DNA of 33,681 nucleotides from Acidobacteriota bacterium (GTDB lineage: Bacteria > Acidobacteriota > Vicinamibacteria > Marinacidobacterales > SMYC01). The stretch lies in NCBI GenBank assembly GCA_004356105.1, contig SMYC01000280.1:1-33681 (forward strand), in the 5' to 3' direction. The number at the start of each line of letters is the position of its first letter. Within the stretch, counting starts at the first letter, position 1. A program made the translations under genes and the position numbers. Shown here piece by piece: positions 16,400 to 24,470 of the stretch. The notes under the pieces are model-generated. The model had not been told where the DNA came from and searched no databases. It saw only the letters and a program-made list of their open reading frames with translations.

Positions 16400-17356
16400 A
16401 TGCTCACGGTCGCCTGTGACAATATCGACAAGCTCGTCTGCGTCGAGATGCGCCGAAAGGGCCTTCCCGTCGGATTCAAGACCGTGCTGTACGACAAAGC
16501 GAGAGATCGCAGCGACCGTCCTCTCGTTCAGGCCGCCGCTGAGCTTCTGAGCGTCTCACCCGCGCGTATCGGTATCGTGACCGGCGCAGCCGTGCCCGAT
16601 CATATGCCCGTCGGCGAGAACGACGGACCTTTCGGGGCGACCGTTCTCGGAGAGGCGCTCACCCGCATCGGTCACGACGTGTCCATCTATACGGACGCGG
16701 TTTGCGCAAGGCCGATCGAGCGACTGGTGGAGAGACGCGAGCTCGCCGTCCCGGTCGTCTCGCTTCGGTTCAACGATCATAGTGAACAAGAGCGCATCGC
16801 CGAGGAGCGGGACATTCTCGTTGCCATCGAACGGCTTGGCGGAAACGCTAACGGTTCGCTTCATGGCATCAACGCCAATTGCCGTGACGCGTTCCGCTGC
16901 AACGTCGATCATCTCTTCCGGACACATGCCGGATTGGGTCGAGCGTCGCTCGCGATCGGCGACGGTGGCAATGAGATTGGCTTCGGGAAGACGAGCGAAG
17001 ACCTCGTCGCCGCCGTTCCGGAGCTCGCCCAGGTCGACAAAACGGGGAGTGCGAGCGGGATCTTCTCTACGGTCGAGACCAGCGTTCTCGTTGTCGCTAA
17101 TACCTCGAACCTTGGCGCCTACGGGGTCCTCGCGGCTCTGGCGATCTTGCGCGACGATCTCTCGCTCTGCCATTCGCCGGAAGAAGAGACGGCGCTCCAC
17201 CACGTCGGCGTGGGACTGGGACTGACGGACGGCGCGACCGGGCGGAGAATTCCGGTTTGCGACGGCGTTCCCGCGGAGGCGAACGCGGCGATCGTTCTTC
17301 TTCTGCGCAACATCGTCGACAGGGCCCTGGCGCCCCCCCTCGTTCGTGAGTTCTGA
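16400..17356 (+). CDS. D-glutamate cyclase-like protein (DUF4392)
   Basis: A 318-residue protein resembling the D-glutamate cyclase C-terminal domain (DUF4392), which turns D-glutamate into 5-oxo-D-proline. Supporting segments: RIGIVTGAAVPDHMPVGEND (53-72), then GPFGATVLGEAL with VSIYTDAVC, and AIGDGGNEIGFGK (about 190-202), which resembles the active-site glycine-rich loop. The start ATG 16400 follows AAGGAAAA; the frame stays open upstream inside the binding-protein gene, but that part is a shadow. The last 11 bases overlap the permease start (GTG 17346). Position inside a peptide-transporter operon suggests processing of imported D-Glu-containing peptides, for example from peptidoglycan. 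The role is inferred from family and context. Confidence 0.8.
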   Translation: MLTVACDNIDKLVCVEMRRKGLPVGFKTVLYDKARDRSDRPLVQAAAELLSVSPARIGIVTGAAVPDHMPVGENDGPFGATVLGEALTRIGHDVSIYTDAVCARPIERLVERRELAVPVVSLRFNDHSEQERIAEERDILVAIERLGGNANGSLHGINANCRDAFRCNVDHLFRTHAGLGRASLAIGDGGNEIGFGKTSEDLVAAVPELAQVDKTGSASGIFSTVETSVLVVANTSNLGAYGVLAALAILRDDLSLCHSPEEETALHHVGVGLGLTDGATGRRIPVCDGVPAEANAAIVLLLRNIVDRALAPPLVREF

Positions 17357-18341
17357 GACGGCGTTCGGCACACGTCTGCTCGCCTACAGTGCCAGGCGGC
17401 TAGCGCAAGCGGTTCCACTCGTCCTCGTCGTCGTCATCATCAACTTCTTTCTCATCCACGCGGCGCCGGGAGACCCGGTCGACATGCTGCTCGGTGGGAT
17501 GGATACGGATCCGGAATTTCAAGCCCAGATGCGACGTGAGCTCGGCCTCGACCAGCCGCTTTGGGTCCAGCTATGGACCTACGTCTCGAACATGGCGCGT
17601 CTCGATCTCGGCTACTCGTTTCGCTTTCGCCAGGATGTTGGGGCGCTCATCATGAGTCGGCTTCCGGCGTCGCTGCTCCTGATGGGGACGAGCTTCGTCA
17701 TCAGCGTGAGCTTTGGAATTCTGCTCGGCGTGGTGGCTGCCTATCGCGCCGGCGGGCTCTTGGAGCGTTTGCTGACCGGTCTTACGCTTTCGGGCTATTC
17801 GATGCCTGTGTTCTGGCTCGGACAGTTGATGCTGCTCGTGTTCGCCGTCGGCCTAGGATGGTTTCCCATCCAGGGCATGGTCTCGCTGCGCACAACGTCC
17901 GTGGGATTCGACCGCGTCATCGACGTGGCTCATCATCTCGCCTTGCCGGCGCTCACCTACAGCGTGTACCAGCTCACCCTCATCTACCGTCTCACGCGGG
18001 TCAAGATGCGCGAAACGTTGAGTCGGGAGTTCGTGAAGTCCGCGCGTGCGCGCGGGCTGTCCGAGCTCAGGGTCGTCTTCCGCCATGCGTTTCCTAATGC
18101 GATGCTTCCGGTGGTAACGGTTATGGGCTTGCATGTCGGCCACATGCTGGCCGGGTCCGTCCTTACCGAGACGGTGTTTGCCTGGCCCGGCCTGGGCCGG
18201 TTGATGTACGAAGCGATCGGCGCGCGGGATTTTCCGCTGCTGCTCGGCCTGTTCACGTGTATCTCGGTAGCGGTCATCGTGGCGAACGTTGTCACGGACG
18301 TCATCTACGCGTTCATCGATCCGCGGGTCGTGTACTCATGA
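17346..18341 (+). CDS. ABC transporter permease, DppB/OppB type
   Basis: A 331-residue inner-membrane permease. Starts GTG 17346, overlapping the end of the cyclase gene. The N-terminal helix (VPLVLVVVIINFFLIHAAPGDPVD, with the 'APGDP' family signature) is followed by about five more helices. The EAA-type cytoplasmic loop sits near 225-245 (EFVKSARARGLSELRVVFRHAF). The C-terminus MYEAIGARDFPLLLGLFTCISV is typical of DppB. Forms the transmembrane heterodimer with the next gene. Confidence 0.93.
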   Translation: MSSETAFGTRLLAYSARRLAQAVPLVLVVVIINFFLIHAAPGDPVDMLLGGMDTDPEFQAQMRRELGLDQPLWVQLWTYVSNMARLDLGYSFRFRQDVGALIMSRLPASLLLMGTSFVISVSFGILLGVVAAYRAGGLLERLLTGLTLSGYSMPVFWLGQLMLLVFAVGLGWFPIQGMVSLRTTSVGFDRVIDVAHHLALPALTYSVYQLTLIYRLTRVKMRETLSREFVKSARARGLSELRVVFRHAFPNAMLPVVTVMGLHVGHMLAGSVLTETVFAWPGLGRLMYEAIGARDFPLLLGLFTCISVAVIVANVVTDVIYAFIDPRVVYS

Positions 18342-19156
18342 CAGCGCGGACCGCCACGAGGGCTGGACTTCCGATCTATTCGGGGTTGCTTCTTCTGGGG
18401 ATCGTGCTCTTTGCGTCCATGGGCGGCGCCCTCCGGCCTTTCGACGCCGAGCGGGTTGCCGTCGGACCCGCACTTGCCGCGCCGGACTCGGTCCATCTCA
18501 TGGGCACTGATGAGCTCGGCCGTGACGTCTTCAATCGCGTGCTCTCCGGGACGCGGGTGTCGCTTTTCGTCGGCATCACGGCCGCGCTCGCGGCCGCGCT
18601 TGTCGGTATCGCCGTTGGCGCCACCGCCGGCTTTCTCGGCGGCTTTACCGATGACGTTCTCATGCGGGTCACCGAAGTGTTTCAGGTGATCCCCAGGTTC
18701 TTTCTCGCGATGATGCTCGTGGCGTTTTTCGGCCCGTCGCTCGGGAACGTTGTGGTCGCGATCGGGCTATTGAGCTGGCCACAACTCGCCCGCGTCGTGC
18801 GGGCCGAGTTCCTCTCGCTGAAATCTCGGGACTATATCGAGGCTGCCCGCGCAGCTGGAGCCGGGAATCTGAACTTGATGTTCGCCAAGATCCTCCCCAA
18901 CGCCCTCGGGCCCACGATGGCGAGCGGCACACTCCTCGTGGCGCAGGCGATTCTCATCGAGGCCGGTCTGAGCTATCTGGGCCTTGGCGATCCCTCCCGG
19001 GTGAGTCTCGGTCTCATGCTGCAACAGGCCCAGCCCATCATGCGCAGCGCGTGGTGGGCCACCGCGTTTCCCGGCCTTGCCATCTTCGCCACAGCCATCA
19101 CGATCAACTTGATGGGCGAGGGATTGACAGAAAGATGGCAGCCGCATACACGCTAG
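18338..19156 (+). CDS. ABC transporter permease, DppC/OppC type
   Basis: A 272-residue inner-membrane permease starting at ATG 18338, which overlaps the DppB-type stop in an ATGA. Signature HLMGTDELGRDVFNRVLSG (residues 52-70) and the EAA loop SRDYIEAARAAGAGNLNLMF are classic. C-terminal WWATAFPGLAIFATAITINLMGEGL is the usual last helix. No DppD/DppF ATPase follows; the next gene is clpS. The operon must use ATPases encoded elsewhere. Confidence 0.93.
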   Translation: MTARTATRAGLPIYSGLLLLGIVLFASMGGALRPFDAERVAVGPALAAPDSVHLMGTDELGRDVFNRVLSGTRVSLFVGITAALAAALVGIAVGATAGFLGGFTDDVLMRVTEVFQVIPRFFLAMMLVAFFGPSLGNVVVAIGLLSWPQLARVVRAEFLSLKSRDYIEAARAAGAGNLNLMFAKILPNALGPTMASGTLLVAQAILIEAGLSYLGLGDPSRVSLGLMLQQAQPIMRSAWWATAFPGLAIFATAITINLMGEGLTERWQPHTR

Positions 19157-19178
19157 CGGGCCCCCTCCCGCCACGAGG

Positions 19179-19208
19179 TTGGTGCCTCCGCTACCCTGGC
19201 TCTACAAT
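19179..19208 (+). promoter_or_regulatory. Promoter of clpS
   Basis: TTGGTG (19179-19184), 18-bp spacer, TACAAT (19203-19208). Predicted transcription start near 19214-19215, which is the ATG of clpS, so the message would be leaderless or almost so. There is no Shine-Dalgarno sequence before the ATG, in agreement. Confidence 0.5.
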
Positions 19209-19214
19209 AGGGTG

Positions 19215-19529
19215 ATGGGTGAGACCGACAAAAAGCGGCAAGGCGAAGTTCTCGAAAAGACGCGCCAGAAAACCGACAAGCCGAAGCTCTATAAGGTTCT
19301 CATCCACAATGACGATTACACAGCGATGGACTTCGTTGTGGATATCCTGGAGATGATTTTCAACAAATCACCCGCTGAAGCCTATCGAGTGATGATGCAC
19401 GTCCACACGGGAGGCGTCGGTGTCGCGGGCGTCTACCCTTATGATGTCGCGGAGACCAAGGTCGCCATGACTCAGGACACCGCGAATGACGCGGGGCATC
19501 CTCTCCGCTGCAGCATGGAGCCGGAATAA
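19215..19529 (+). CDS. clpS: ATP-dependent Clp protease adaptor ClpS
   Basis: A 104-residue ClpS. KVLIHNDDYTAMDFVVDIL (27-45) carries the Asn-Asp pair that binds N-degron amino groups, and MMHVHTGGVGVAGVYPYDVAETK (60-82) carries the His and the conserved Gly-Val-Tyr core. It recognises N-terminal Leu, Phe, Trp or Tyr and hands substrates to ClpA. The longer frame from 19179 adds residues unlike ClpS; ATG 19215 is preferred because it follows the -10 element closely. Six bases separate it from clpA. Confidence 0.95.
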   Translation: MGETDKKRQGEVLEKTRQKTDKPKLYKVLIHNDDYTAMDFVVDILEMIFNKSPAEAYRVMMHVHTGGVGVAGVYPYDVAETKVAMTQDTANDAGHPLRCSMEPE

Positions 19530-19535
19530 ACAACT

Positions 19536-21836
19536 ATGTTTAGCGCGAATCTTGAAATGGTCTTGAATGTTGCCTATCGCGAGGCGGAGTCGCGCCGACA
19601 TGCGCATCTCACGCTCGAGCACTTGCTCTTCGCGATTGCCCACGAGCCCAAAGGCGAAGAGGTTCTTCTTGCTTGCGGGGTGGATATCAACAAGCTCCGG
19701 GATGACTTGAAGGAATATCTCGAGACGGCGGTAGAGCTCATGCCGAAAGACTCGGATCAAGAGCCTATCCAAACGCTCGCGTTCCAGCGCGTTTTGCAGA
19801 AAACCGTCCTCCACGTGCAGAGCTCGGGGAAGACGGAGGCGGATATTGGCGACGCGCTCGCGGCAACATTGCAGGAGCGCCGCTCGCAGGCCGCGAAGCT
19901 TCTCGAAGCGCAGGGTGTGAGCCGGCTCGACATTCTCAACTACATCTCGCACGGGATCTCGAAGGTTCCGTTCATGCCGAACGACGGTCCCGCCCATGCG
20001 GGTGAAGGGGACGAAGATGCGCCGACGGGGCTCGGCGATCCGCTCGCCGCTTTCACCACGAACTTGACGGAGCGCGCCCGGCGTGACCTCCTCGACCCGC
20101 TGATCGGTAGGAAAAGCGAGATCCGCCGCGCACTTCAAGTGCTCGGTCGGCGCCGCAAGAACAATCCCGTCTTCGTGGGCGATGCCGGGGTTGGCAAGAC
20201 GGCGATCGTCGAAGGGCTCGCTCAGCGCCTTCTCGCCGAGGACGTCCCCGAGATATTGAAAGGCGCCGAGATTTTTTCGCTCGACTCTGGCGCGCTCCTT
20301 GCGGGCACGCGTTATCGTGGTGACTTCGAAGAGCGGTTCAAAGCCATCATCGCGGCGCTCGAGCAGCGCGACAACCCGATCCTCTTCATCGACGAGCTTC
20401 ACACGATGGTGGGCGCGGGAGCGACCACCGGCGGCACGATGGATCTTGCCAATCTCATCAAACCTATCTTGACCGAAGGCCGCGTACGTCTCATCGGCTC
20501 GACGACCTTCGAAGAGTTCAAGCATCTCGAGAAGGACCGCGCGCTGCACCGCCGTCTTCAGAAGATCGTCGTCGACGAGCCATCCTTCGAAGACGCGGTG
20601 AAGATTCTAGAGGGGCTTCGCTCCCGCTACGAAGACCATCACAAAGTAACCTTCACCCCAGGGTCCCTCGAGACCGCGGTGAAGCTCGCGCAGCGGCACC
20701 TTCGGGAGTACAAGCTTCCGGATAGCGCTGTCGATATCATTGACGAGGCGGGCTCGATGCTGCGCCTTGACGCGAAAACGGGCGATGTTCCCAAGGTCGA
20801 CATCCCCGAGATCGAGAAGATCATTGCGCGCGTCGCGCGTATCCCTGAGAAGCAAGCGACGGCGTCGGACAAGGAGCGGCTACGCACGCTCGAAGATTCG
20901 CTCAAGCGCGTTGTTTTCGGACAAGAAGCCGCGGTCGGAGTCGTTGCGCAAGCAATTCGCCGGGCGCGCGCGGGGCTCGGACTCCCGGACCACCCTGCGG
21001 GGTCTTTTCTTTTTACCGGACCGACCGGCGTTGGCAAGACGGAGCTTGCGCGACAGCTCGCGCGTCATCTCGGAAACGAGTTCTTCCGCTTCGACATGAG
21101 CGAGTACATGGAAAAGCACGCGGTGGCGCGTCTCATTGGGGCGCCTCCAGGCTATGTCGGGTTCGAGCAGGGAGGCCTGCTCGTCGACGCGGTTCGCCAG
21201 CATCCTTATTGCGTCGTGCTTCTCGATGAGATCGAGAAAGCGCACATGGATCTCTACAACATCCTGCTCCAGGTCATGGATCACGCGACGCTCACCGACA
21301 ATACCGGGCGCAAAGCGGATTTTCGTCAGGCGATCCTCATCATGACCTCGAATGCGGGTTCTCGCGAGATGAGCCAGGCGGGTGTCGGCTTCGGAAGCAA
21401 CACATCGAAGGAGGCGCCCGCGCGCGCCAAGAAAGCCATCGAGCGGGTGTTCAGTCCGGAGTTTCGCAACCGCCTCGATGCCGTCGTGACCTTCGAGTCT
21501 CTCAGCGAGGACGTCATGGAGACGATTGTCGAGAAATTCATCCTCGAGCTCGAAGCCCAGTTGCGAGAGCGTCGGGTCGCGCTCACGCTGCAACCGGAGG
21601 CGCGGGTCTATCTTGCCAAGAAGGGCTACGACCCTGTCTACGGCGCGCGGCATCTCGCCCGGACCATCCAGTCGGAGGTTCGCGATCCGCTGACGGACGA
21701 GATTCTTTTTGGTGAGCTCGAGCATGGAGGTACGGTCACGATTGGCTTGGACGGTGAAAAGCTGACCTTCAGTGTCGACGCGACGGCGCCAGCAGCGCCC
21801 GCTTCAGAGAAGCCCTCGCCTGCAGACGCCTCATAA
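19536..21836 (+). CDS. clpA: ATP-dependent Clp protease ATP-binding subunit ClpA
   Basis: A 766-residue AAA+ unfoldase. Clp N-domain at 1-140 (repeat motifs RRHAHLTLEHLLFAI). D1 with Walker A GDAGVGKT (215-222) and Walker B FIDELHTMVGAG. D2 with Walker A GPTGVGKTE near 495-503, LLDEIEKAH for Walker B, and FRNRLD sensor 2 area. The VGF tripeptide in SQAGVGFGSN corresponds to the ClpP-docking loop (IGL in E. coli). No coiled-coil M-domain, which excludes ClpB and ClpC. No clpP in the window. Follows its adaptor clpS, and aat lies 15 bp downstream. Confidence 0.96.
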   Translation: MFSANLEMVLNVAYREAESRRHAHLTLEHLLFAIAHEPKGEEVLLACGVDINKLRDDLKEYLETAVELMPKDSDQEPIQTLAFQRVLQKTVLHVQSSGKTEADIGDALAATLQERRSQAAKLLEAQGVSRLDILNYISHGISKVPFMPNDGPAHAGEGDEDAPTGLGDPLAAFTTNLTERARRDLLDPLIGRKSEIRRALQVLGRRRKNNPVFVGDAGVGKTAIVEGLAQRLLAEDVPEILKGAEIFSLDSGALLAGTRYRGDFEERFKAIIAALEQRDNPILFIDELHTMVGAGATTGGTMDLANLIKPILTEGRVRLIGSTTFEEFKHLEKDRALHRRLQKIVVDEPSFEDAVKILEGLRSRYEDHHKVTFTPGSLETAVKLAQRHLREYKLPDSAVDIIDEAGSMLRLDAKTGDVPKVDIPEIEKIIARVARIPEKQATASDKERLRTLEDSLKRVVFGQEAAVGVVAQAIRRARAGLGLPDHPAGSFLFTGPTGVGKTELARQLARHLGNEFFRFDMSEYMEKHAVARLIGAPPGYVGFEQGGLLVDAVRQHPYCVVLLDEIEKAHMDLYNILLQVMDHATLTDNTGRKADFRQAILIMTSNAGSREMSQAGVGFGSNTSKEAPARAKKAIERVFSPEFRNRLDAVVTFESLSEDVMETIVEKFILELEAQLRERRVALTLQPEARVYLAKKGYDPVYGARHLARTIQSEVRDPLTDEILFGELEHGGTVTIGLDGEKLTFSVDATAPAAPASEKPSPADAS

Positions 21837-21851
21837 GGGCCCGGGTCGCGC

Positions 21852-22535
21852 ATGACCGTCTACCGGCTGGGGCGCGACATCGTTTTCCCTCCGGTCGAGG
21901 AAGCGGAGGACGGCCTTCTCGCGGTCGGGGGCGATCTCAGTCCGGCGCGGCTTTTGCGCGCCTACTCCGAAGGCATTTTTCCGTGGTACTCGGAGGGAGA
22001 GCCGATCCTCTGGCACTCTCCAGATCCGAGATTTGTCCTCACTAGTGACCAGTTCCGGATGCCTCGAAGTCTCCGGCGCACCGTGAAGAGCGGTCGGTTC
22101 GAGCTCACGATGGACGAAGCTTTCCCTCGAGTGATGGAGGGCTGCGCCACCGTTCCGCGAGCCGGACAAGGCGGCACGTGGATCACGGAGGACATGAAAG
22201 ACGCCTATGGTGAGCTCCACCGGCTCGGCTTCGCGCACTCCGTCGAAGTGTGGAGTAAAGAGAAGGAGCTCGTGGGAGGACTCTACGGCGTTTCGATTGG
22301 CGCCGCCTATTTCGGAGAGTCGATGTTCGCGAGTGCGAGCGATGCATCCAAGGTCGGTTTCGCCGGCTTGGTCGAGCAGCTCGATGCTTGGGGCCTCACG
22401 CTTATCGACTGCCAAATCTACACCGACCACTTGGCGCGCTTCGGTGCGACAGCATGGCCGCGCCCGGCATATCTCGAGGCGCTACACGAAGCCGTCCGGC
22501 AACCAACACGCCAGTGCCGGTGGCAATTCGATTAG
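21852..22535 (+). CDS. aat: Leucyl/phenylalanyl-tRNA-protein transferase
   Basis: A 227-residue Aat that transfers Leu or Phe from tRNA to N-terminal Lys/Arg of proteins, making primary N-degrons. Family blocks are visible: DGLLAVGGDLSPARLLRAYS (23-42) with GIFPWYSEGEPILWHSPDPR (43-62), then TWITEDMKDAYGELHRLGFA and GGLYGVSIGAAYFGESMF, and a C-terminal LIDCQIYTDHLARFGA. Lies 15 bp after clpA on the same strand, so adaptor, unfoldase and N-degron-forming enzyme are probably one transcript. Confidence 0.95.
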   Translation: MTVYRLGRDIVFPPVEEAEDGLLAVGGDLSPARLLRAYSEGIFPWYSEGEPILWHSPDPRFVLTSDQFRMPRSLRRTVKSGRFELTMDEAFPRVMEGCATVPRAGQGGTWITEDMKDAYGELHRLGFAHSVEVWSKEKELVGGLYGVSIGAAYFGESMFASASDASKVGFAGLVEQLDAWGLTLIDCQIYTDHLARFGATAWPRPAYLEALHEAVRQPTRQCRWQFD

Positions 22536-22947
22536 GTGGACTGGTAAAGTTCCTTGGAGCCTTTAGGGCTCTGGGCCCTGCGACTACGCCGCGTGGCGTG
22601 GTGCGAGTGGGCGGGTTTCTACGGAACCTACTCAAGCCCGGTCGTAGAATAGGCCCGTCGGAGCTCGAAAATCTTTCGACTCTCTAGCGTTCCGCGGGCC
22701 GTAGCCCGTCAGGTGGCGACGTCACTCAATTGCCTCCTAGCTGAGCCGCAACATTGCAGCTCTACTAAGTGGTATAAAACTTTGTCCCGTCATTGTCAAC
22801 GGATTTTTTAGAGCTTTGACGACGGCCATCGCCGCGATAGGTTTACGGTGTGAAGACACAAACTCTGACTAGGTCCGTCTTCACGTCTTCTTGATGCAGT
22901 GCGCCAGTCTCATCGCGAAGATCCAAGCGAAGATAAAGCTCGCGAGG
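22536..22947. other. Non-coding region between aat and the cupin gene
   Basis: 412 bp without a supportable gene. It contains a small hairpin (cgggc/gcccg, 22694-22707), a good minus-strand promoter (22772-22799) without a matching gene, and an inverted repeat gtgaagac/gtcttcac (22850-22857 and 22877-22884), which lies where transcripts from the convergent cupin gene would end, although no T-run follows. Confidence 0.55.
22772..22799 (-). promoter_or_regulatory. Orphan sigma-70-like promoter, leftward
   Basis: On the minus strand TTGACA (rc 22794-22799), 16-bp spacer, TTATAC (rc 22772-22777). About 40 bp downstream is AGGAGG followed by TTG/GTG starts, but the frames close after 6-13 codons. 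Could drive a small RNA or be the remains of a lost gene; it also points into the 3' end of aat. Confidence 0.4.
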
Positions 22948-23313
22948 CTAATTTTCGAGGTCCCGGTAATGCTCCGGCTCGAAGCGTGGTGTGCACACGC
23001 AGTAAAACACGAGATCGTGGTCAGCAATGTTGGTGATGCGTTGCGAGCGGCCCATCGGTATGACGACGATATCTCCCGGCCCGACATCGGCCGGGTCTAG
23101 CCCTTCGACTTCCATGCGGCCGCGGCCTTCAATAATGACGTAGCGCTCGTCGACCGAGAGCACGTGGAGCGCGGTCGTGACACCCGGTTCGACCCTCGCC
23201 CGGGCAATGCCGACCTCGGGATCCCGCGGGTCGTTCCCCGTCTCGAGAATGTGGCAGCGCTCTGCGGTGACGCGCTCGTCCGCTTCGACCGCTCTCACGA
23301 TGTAAGGCTCCAT
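22948..23313 (-). CDS. Small cupin-domain protein
   Basis: A 121-residue single-domain cupin from ATG 23313 (MEPYIVRAVEADERV); the frame is open further upstream but that part reads like a shadow and would overlap the divergent gene. Motif 1: PGVTTALHVLSVDERYVIIEGRG (43-65), with H50 and E56 as likely metal ligands. Motif 2: GPGDIVVIPMGRSQRITNI, with Gln91 where many cupins have His. The metal site may thus be incomplete. Cupins of this size range from dioxygenases to binding proteins; no specific function can be given. Divergent from the metal-binding-domain gene 47 bp away. Confidence 0.78.
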   Translation of the reverse strand: MEPYIVRAVEADERVTAERCHILETGNDPRDPEVGIARARVEPGVTTALHVLSVDERYVIIEGRGRMEVEGLDPADVGPGDIVVIPMGRSQRITNIADHDLVFYCVCTPRFEPEHYRDLEN

Positions 23314-23360
23314 GCAGCGGAGTCTAACATCGCGTGGTAGGATCTGCCCTGGAGTCAGCC

Positions 23361-24470
23361 ATGATTGCGCGCGTTGTTGCCGGGCTTTTAATCGGCATGC
23401 TGTGTGTCCTCTCGCCCTCTGCCGCACAGGAGAACGAGATCGAGGCCCAGCTCGTCTGGACGTGCCCCGTGCACCGCGACGTCACCGAAAGCGAGGCCGG
23501 GAATTGCGAGTTTTGCGAGGGTGAGCTAATCCAGACGCTCGTGCAGCAAGCTTGGAGCTGTCCCATCCACTCCGTGATCTCCGAGCGCGCCCCTGGGAAA
23601 TGCCCGATTTGTGCCCGGGACCTCTTCTTGATCACCGAGGAAGTCACGTTCGCCTGCCCGATGCATCCCGAGGTGAGCGCGATCGCGTCTGGAAGCTGTC
23701 CCATTTGTAACATGGCGCTCGAACCTTCGACCTCGTCGAGGCCGCATCAGAACCACAACCCGCAACATGGCGGGATGTTCTTCATGGCCCCGGATAATTG
23801 GCACCATCTCGAAGGCACTTACCCCGAGGAGGGCGTTTTTCGCGTCTATCTGTATAACAATTTCTCTGAGCCCTTGAACGTGAAAGCGTTCAAAGGCCGC
23901 GCCGTGCTCAAAGAAGTCTTTGATAAAGACACGAAGCGAACGCGCGAGTTGCTCGCCTATCCTCTTTTAGCTACTTCGGACGGCACCTATCTCGAAGCTC
24001 ATATCGGTAGCTCGGATTTGCCGCGCGAGGTCACGGCCAAGGTTCGGTTCGAGAGAAACGGTGATTTCGACCGGTTCGACTTCATCTTTGCCGATATCTC
24101 GGTGGACGCCGAGATCATAGCACCCACGGCGACCGTGCTCGGCGAGCTCGTCATTCCAGAAAGTCCCGCAGGAATCGCTACGGCGATCGCCGAGCGCAAT
24201 GTGAGGGTACGCGAGCTCGTGACGGCGGGTAATTTCGCGCAAATCTATTTAGCGGCGCTCGACGCGAAAAATCTTGCGGTTGCGCTCGAACGCCATGTTG
24301 AAGAGGCACCCGCCGAGCGCCGGGCGTCGCTAAACTGGGCGCTTCGCCAGCTCGTCCGTTCGGCTTGGCTCCTCGACGACTACGGCGATCTGGGGAACAA
24401 AGAAAAAGTCTATATGGCCTATGACTTGTTCGACGAAGCGGTGGAAGCCATTCGGAGCGTCTACGAATGA
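23361..24470 (+). CDS. Exported protein with three heavy-metal-binding domains
   Basis: A 369-residue protein with a signal peptide (MIARVVAGLLIGMLCVLSPSAAQ). Three tandem heavy-metal-binding-domain motifs (C-P-x-H...G-x-C-x-x-C) lie at C35/H38/C49/C52, C67/H70/C81/C84 and C99/H102/C113/C116. Only the third is close to canonical (ACPMHPEV, GSCPICNMALEP). Such domains usually occur once, in CusB-type efflux proteins and copper ATPases. A His-rich linker (PHQNHNPQHGG, 128-138) follows, and then about 230 residues of unassigned domain. ATG 23361 is chosen because it starts the signal peptide. Ends in an ATGA overlap with the cytochrome gene. Likely periplasmic metal (copper) handling, an inference. 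Confidence 0.8.
   Translation: MIARVVAGLLIGMLCVLSPSAAQENEIEAQLVWTCPVHRDVTESEAGNCEFCEGELIQTLVQQAWSCPIHSVISERAPGKCPICARDLFLITEEVTFACPMHPEVSAIASGSCPICNMALEPSTSSRPHQNHNPQHGGMFFMAPDNWHHLEGTYPEEGVFRVYLYNNFSEPLNVKAFKGRAVLKEVFDKDTKRTRELLAYPLLATSDGTYLEAHIGSSDLPREVTAKVRFERNGDFDRFDFIFADISVDAEIIAPTATVLGELVIPESPAGIATAIAERNVRVRELVTAGNFAQIYLAALDAKNLAVALERHVEEAPAERRASLNWALRQLVRSAWLLDDYGDLGNKEKVYMAYDLFDEAVEAIRSVYE

Noticed and set aside
19368..20549. A 393-codon minus-strand frame opposite clpA
   Set aside because: Overlaps clpS and the ClpA D1 domain, which are certain; no protein features of its own.
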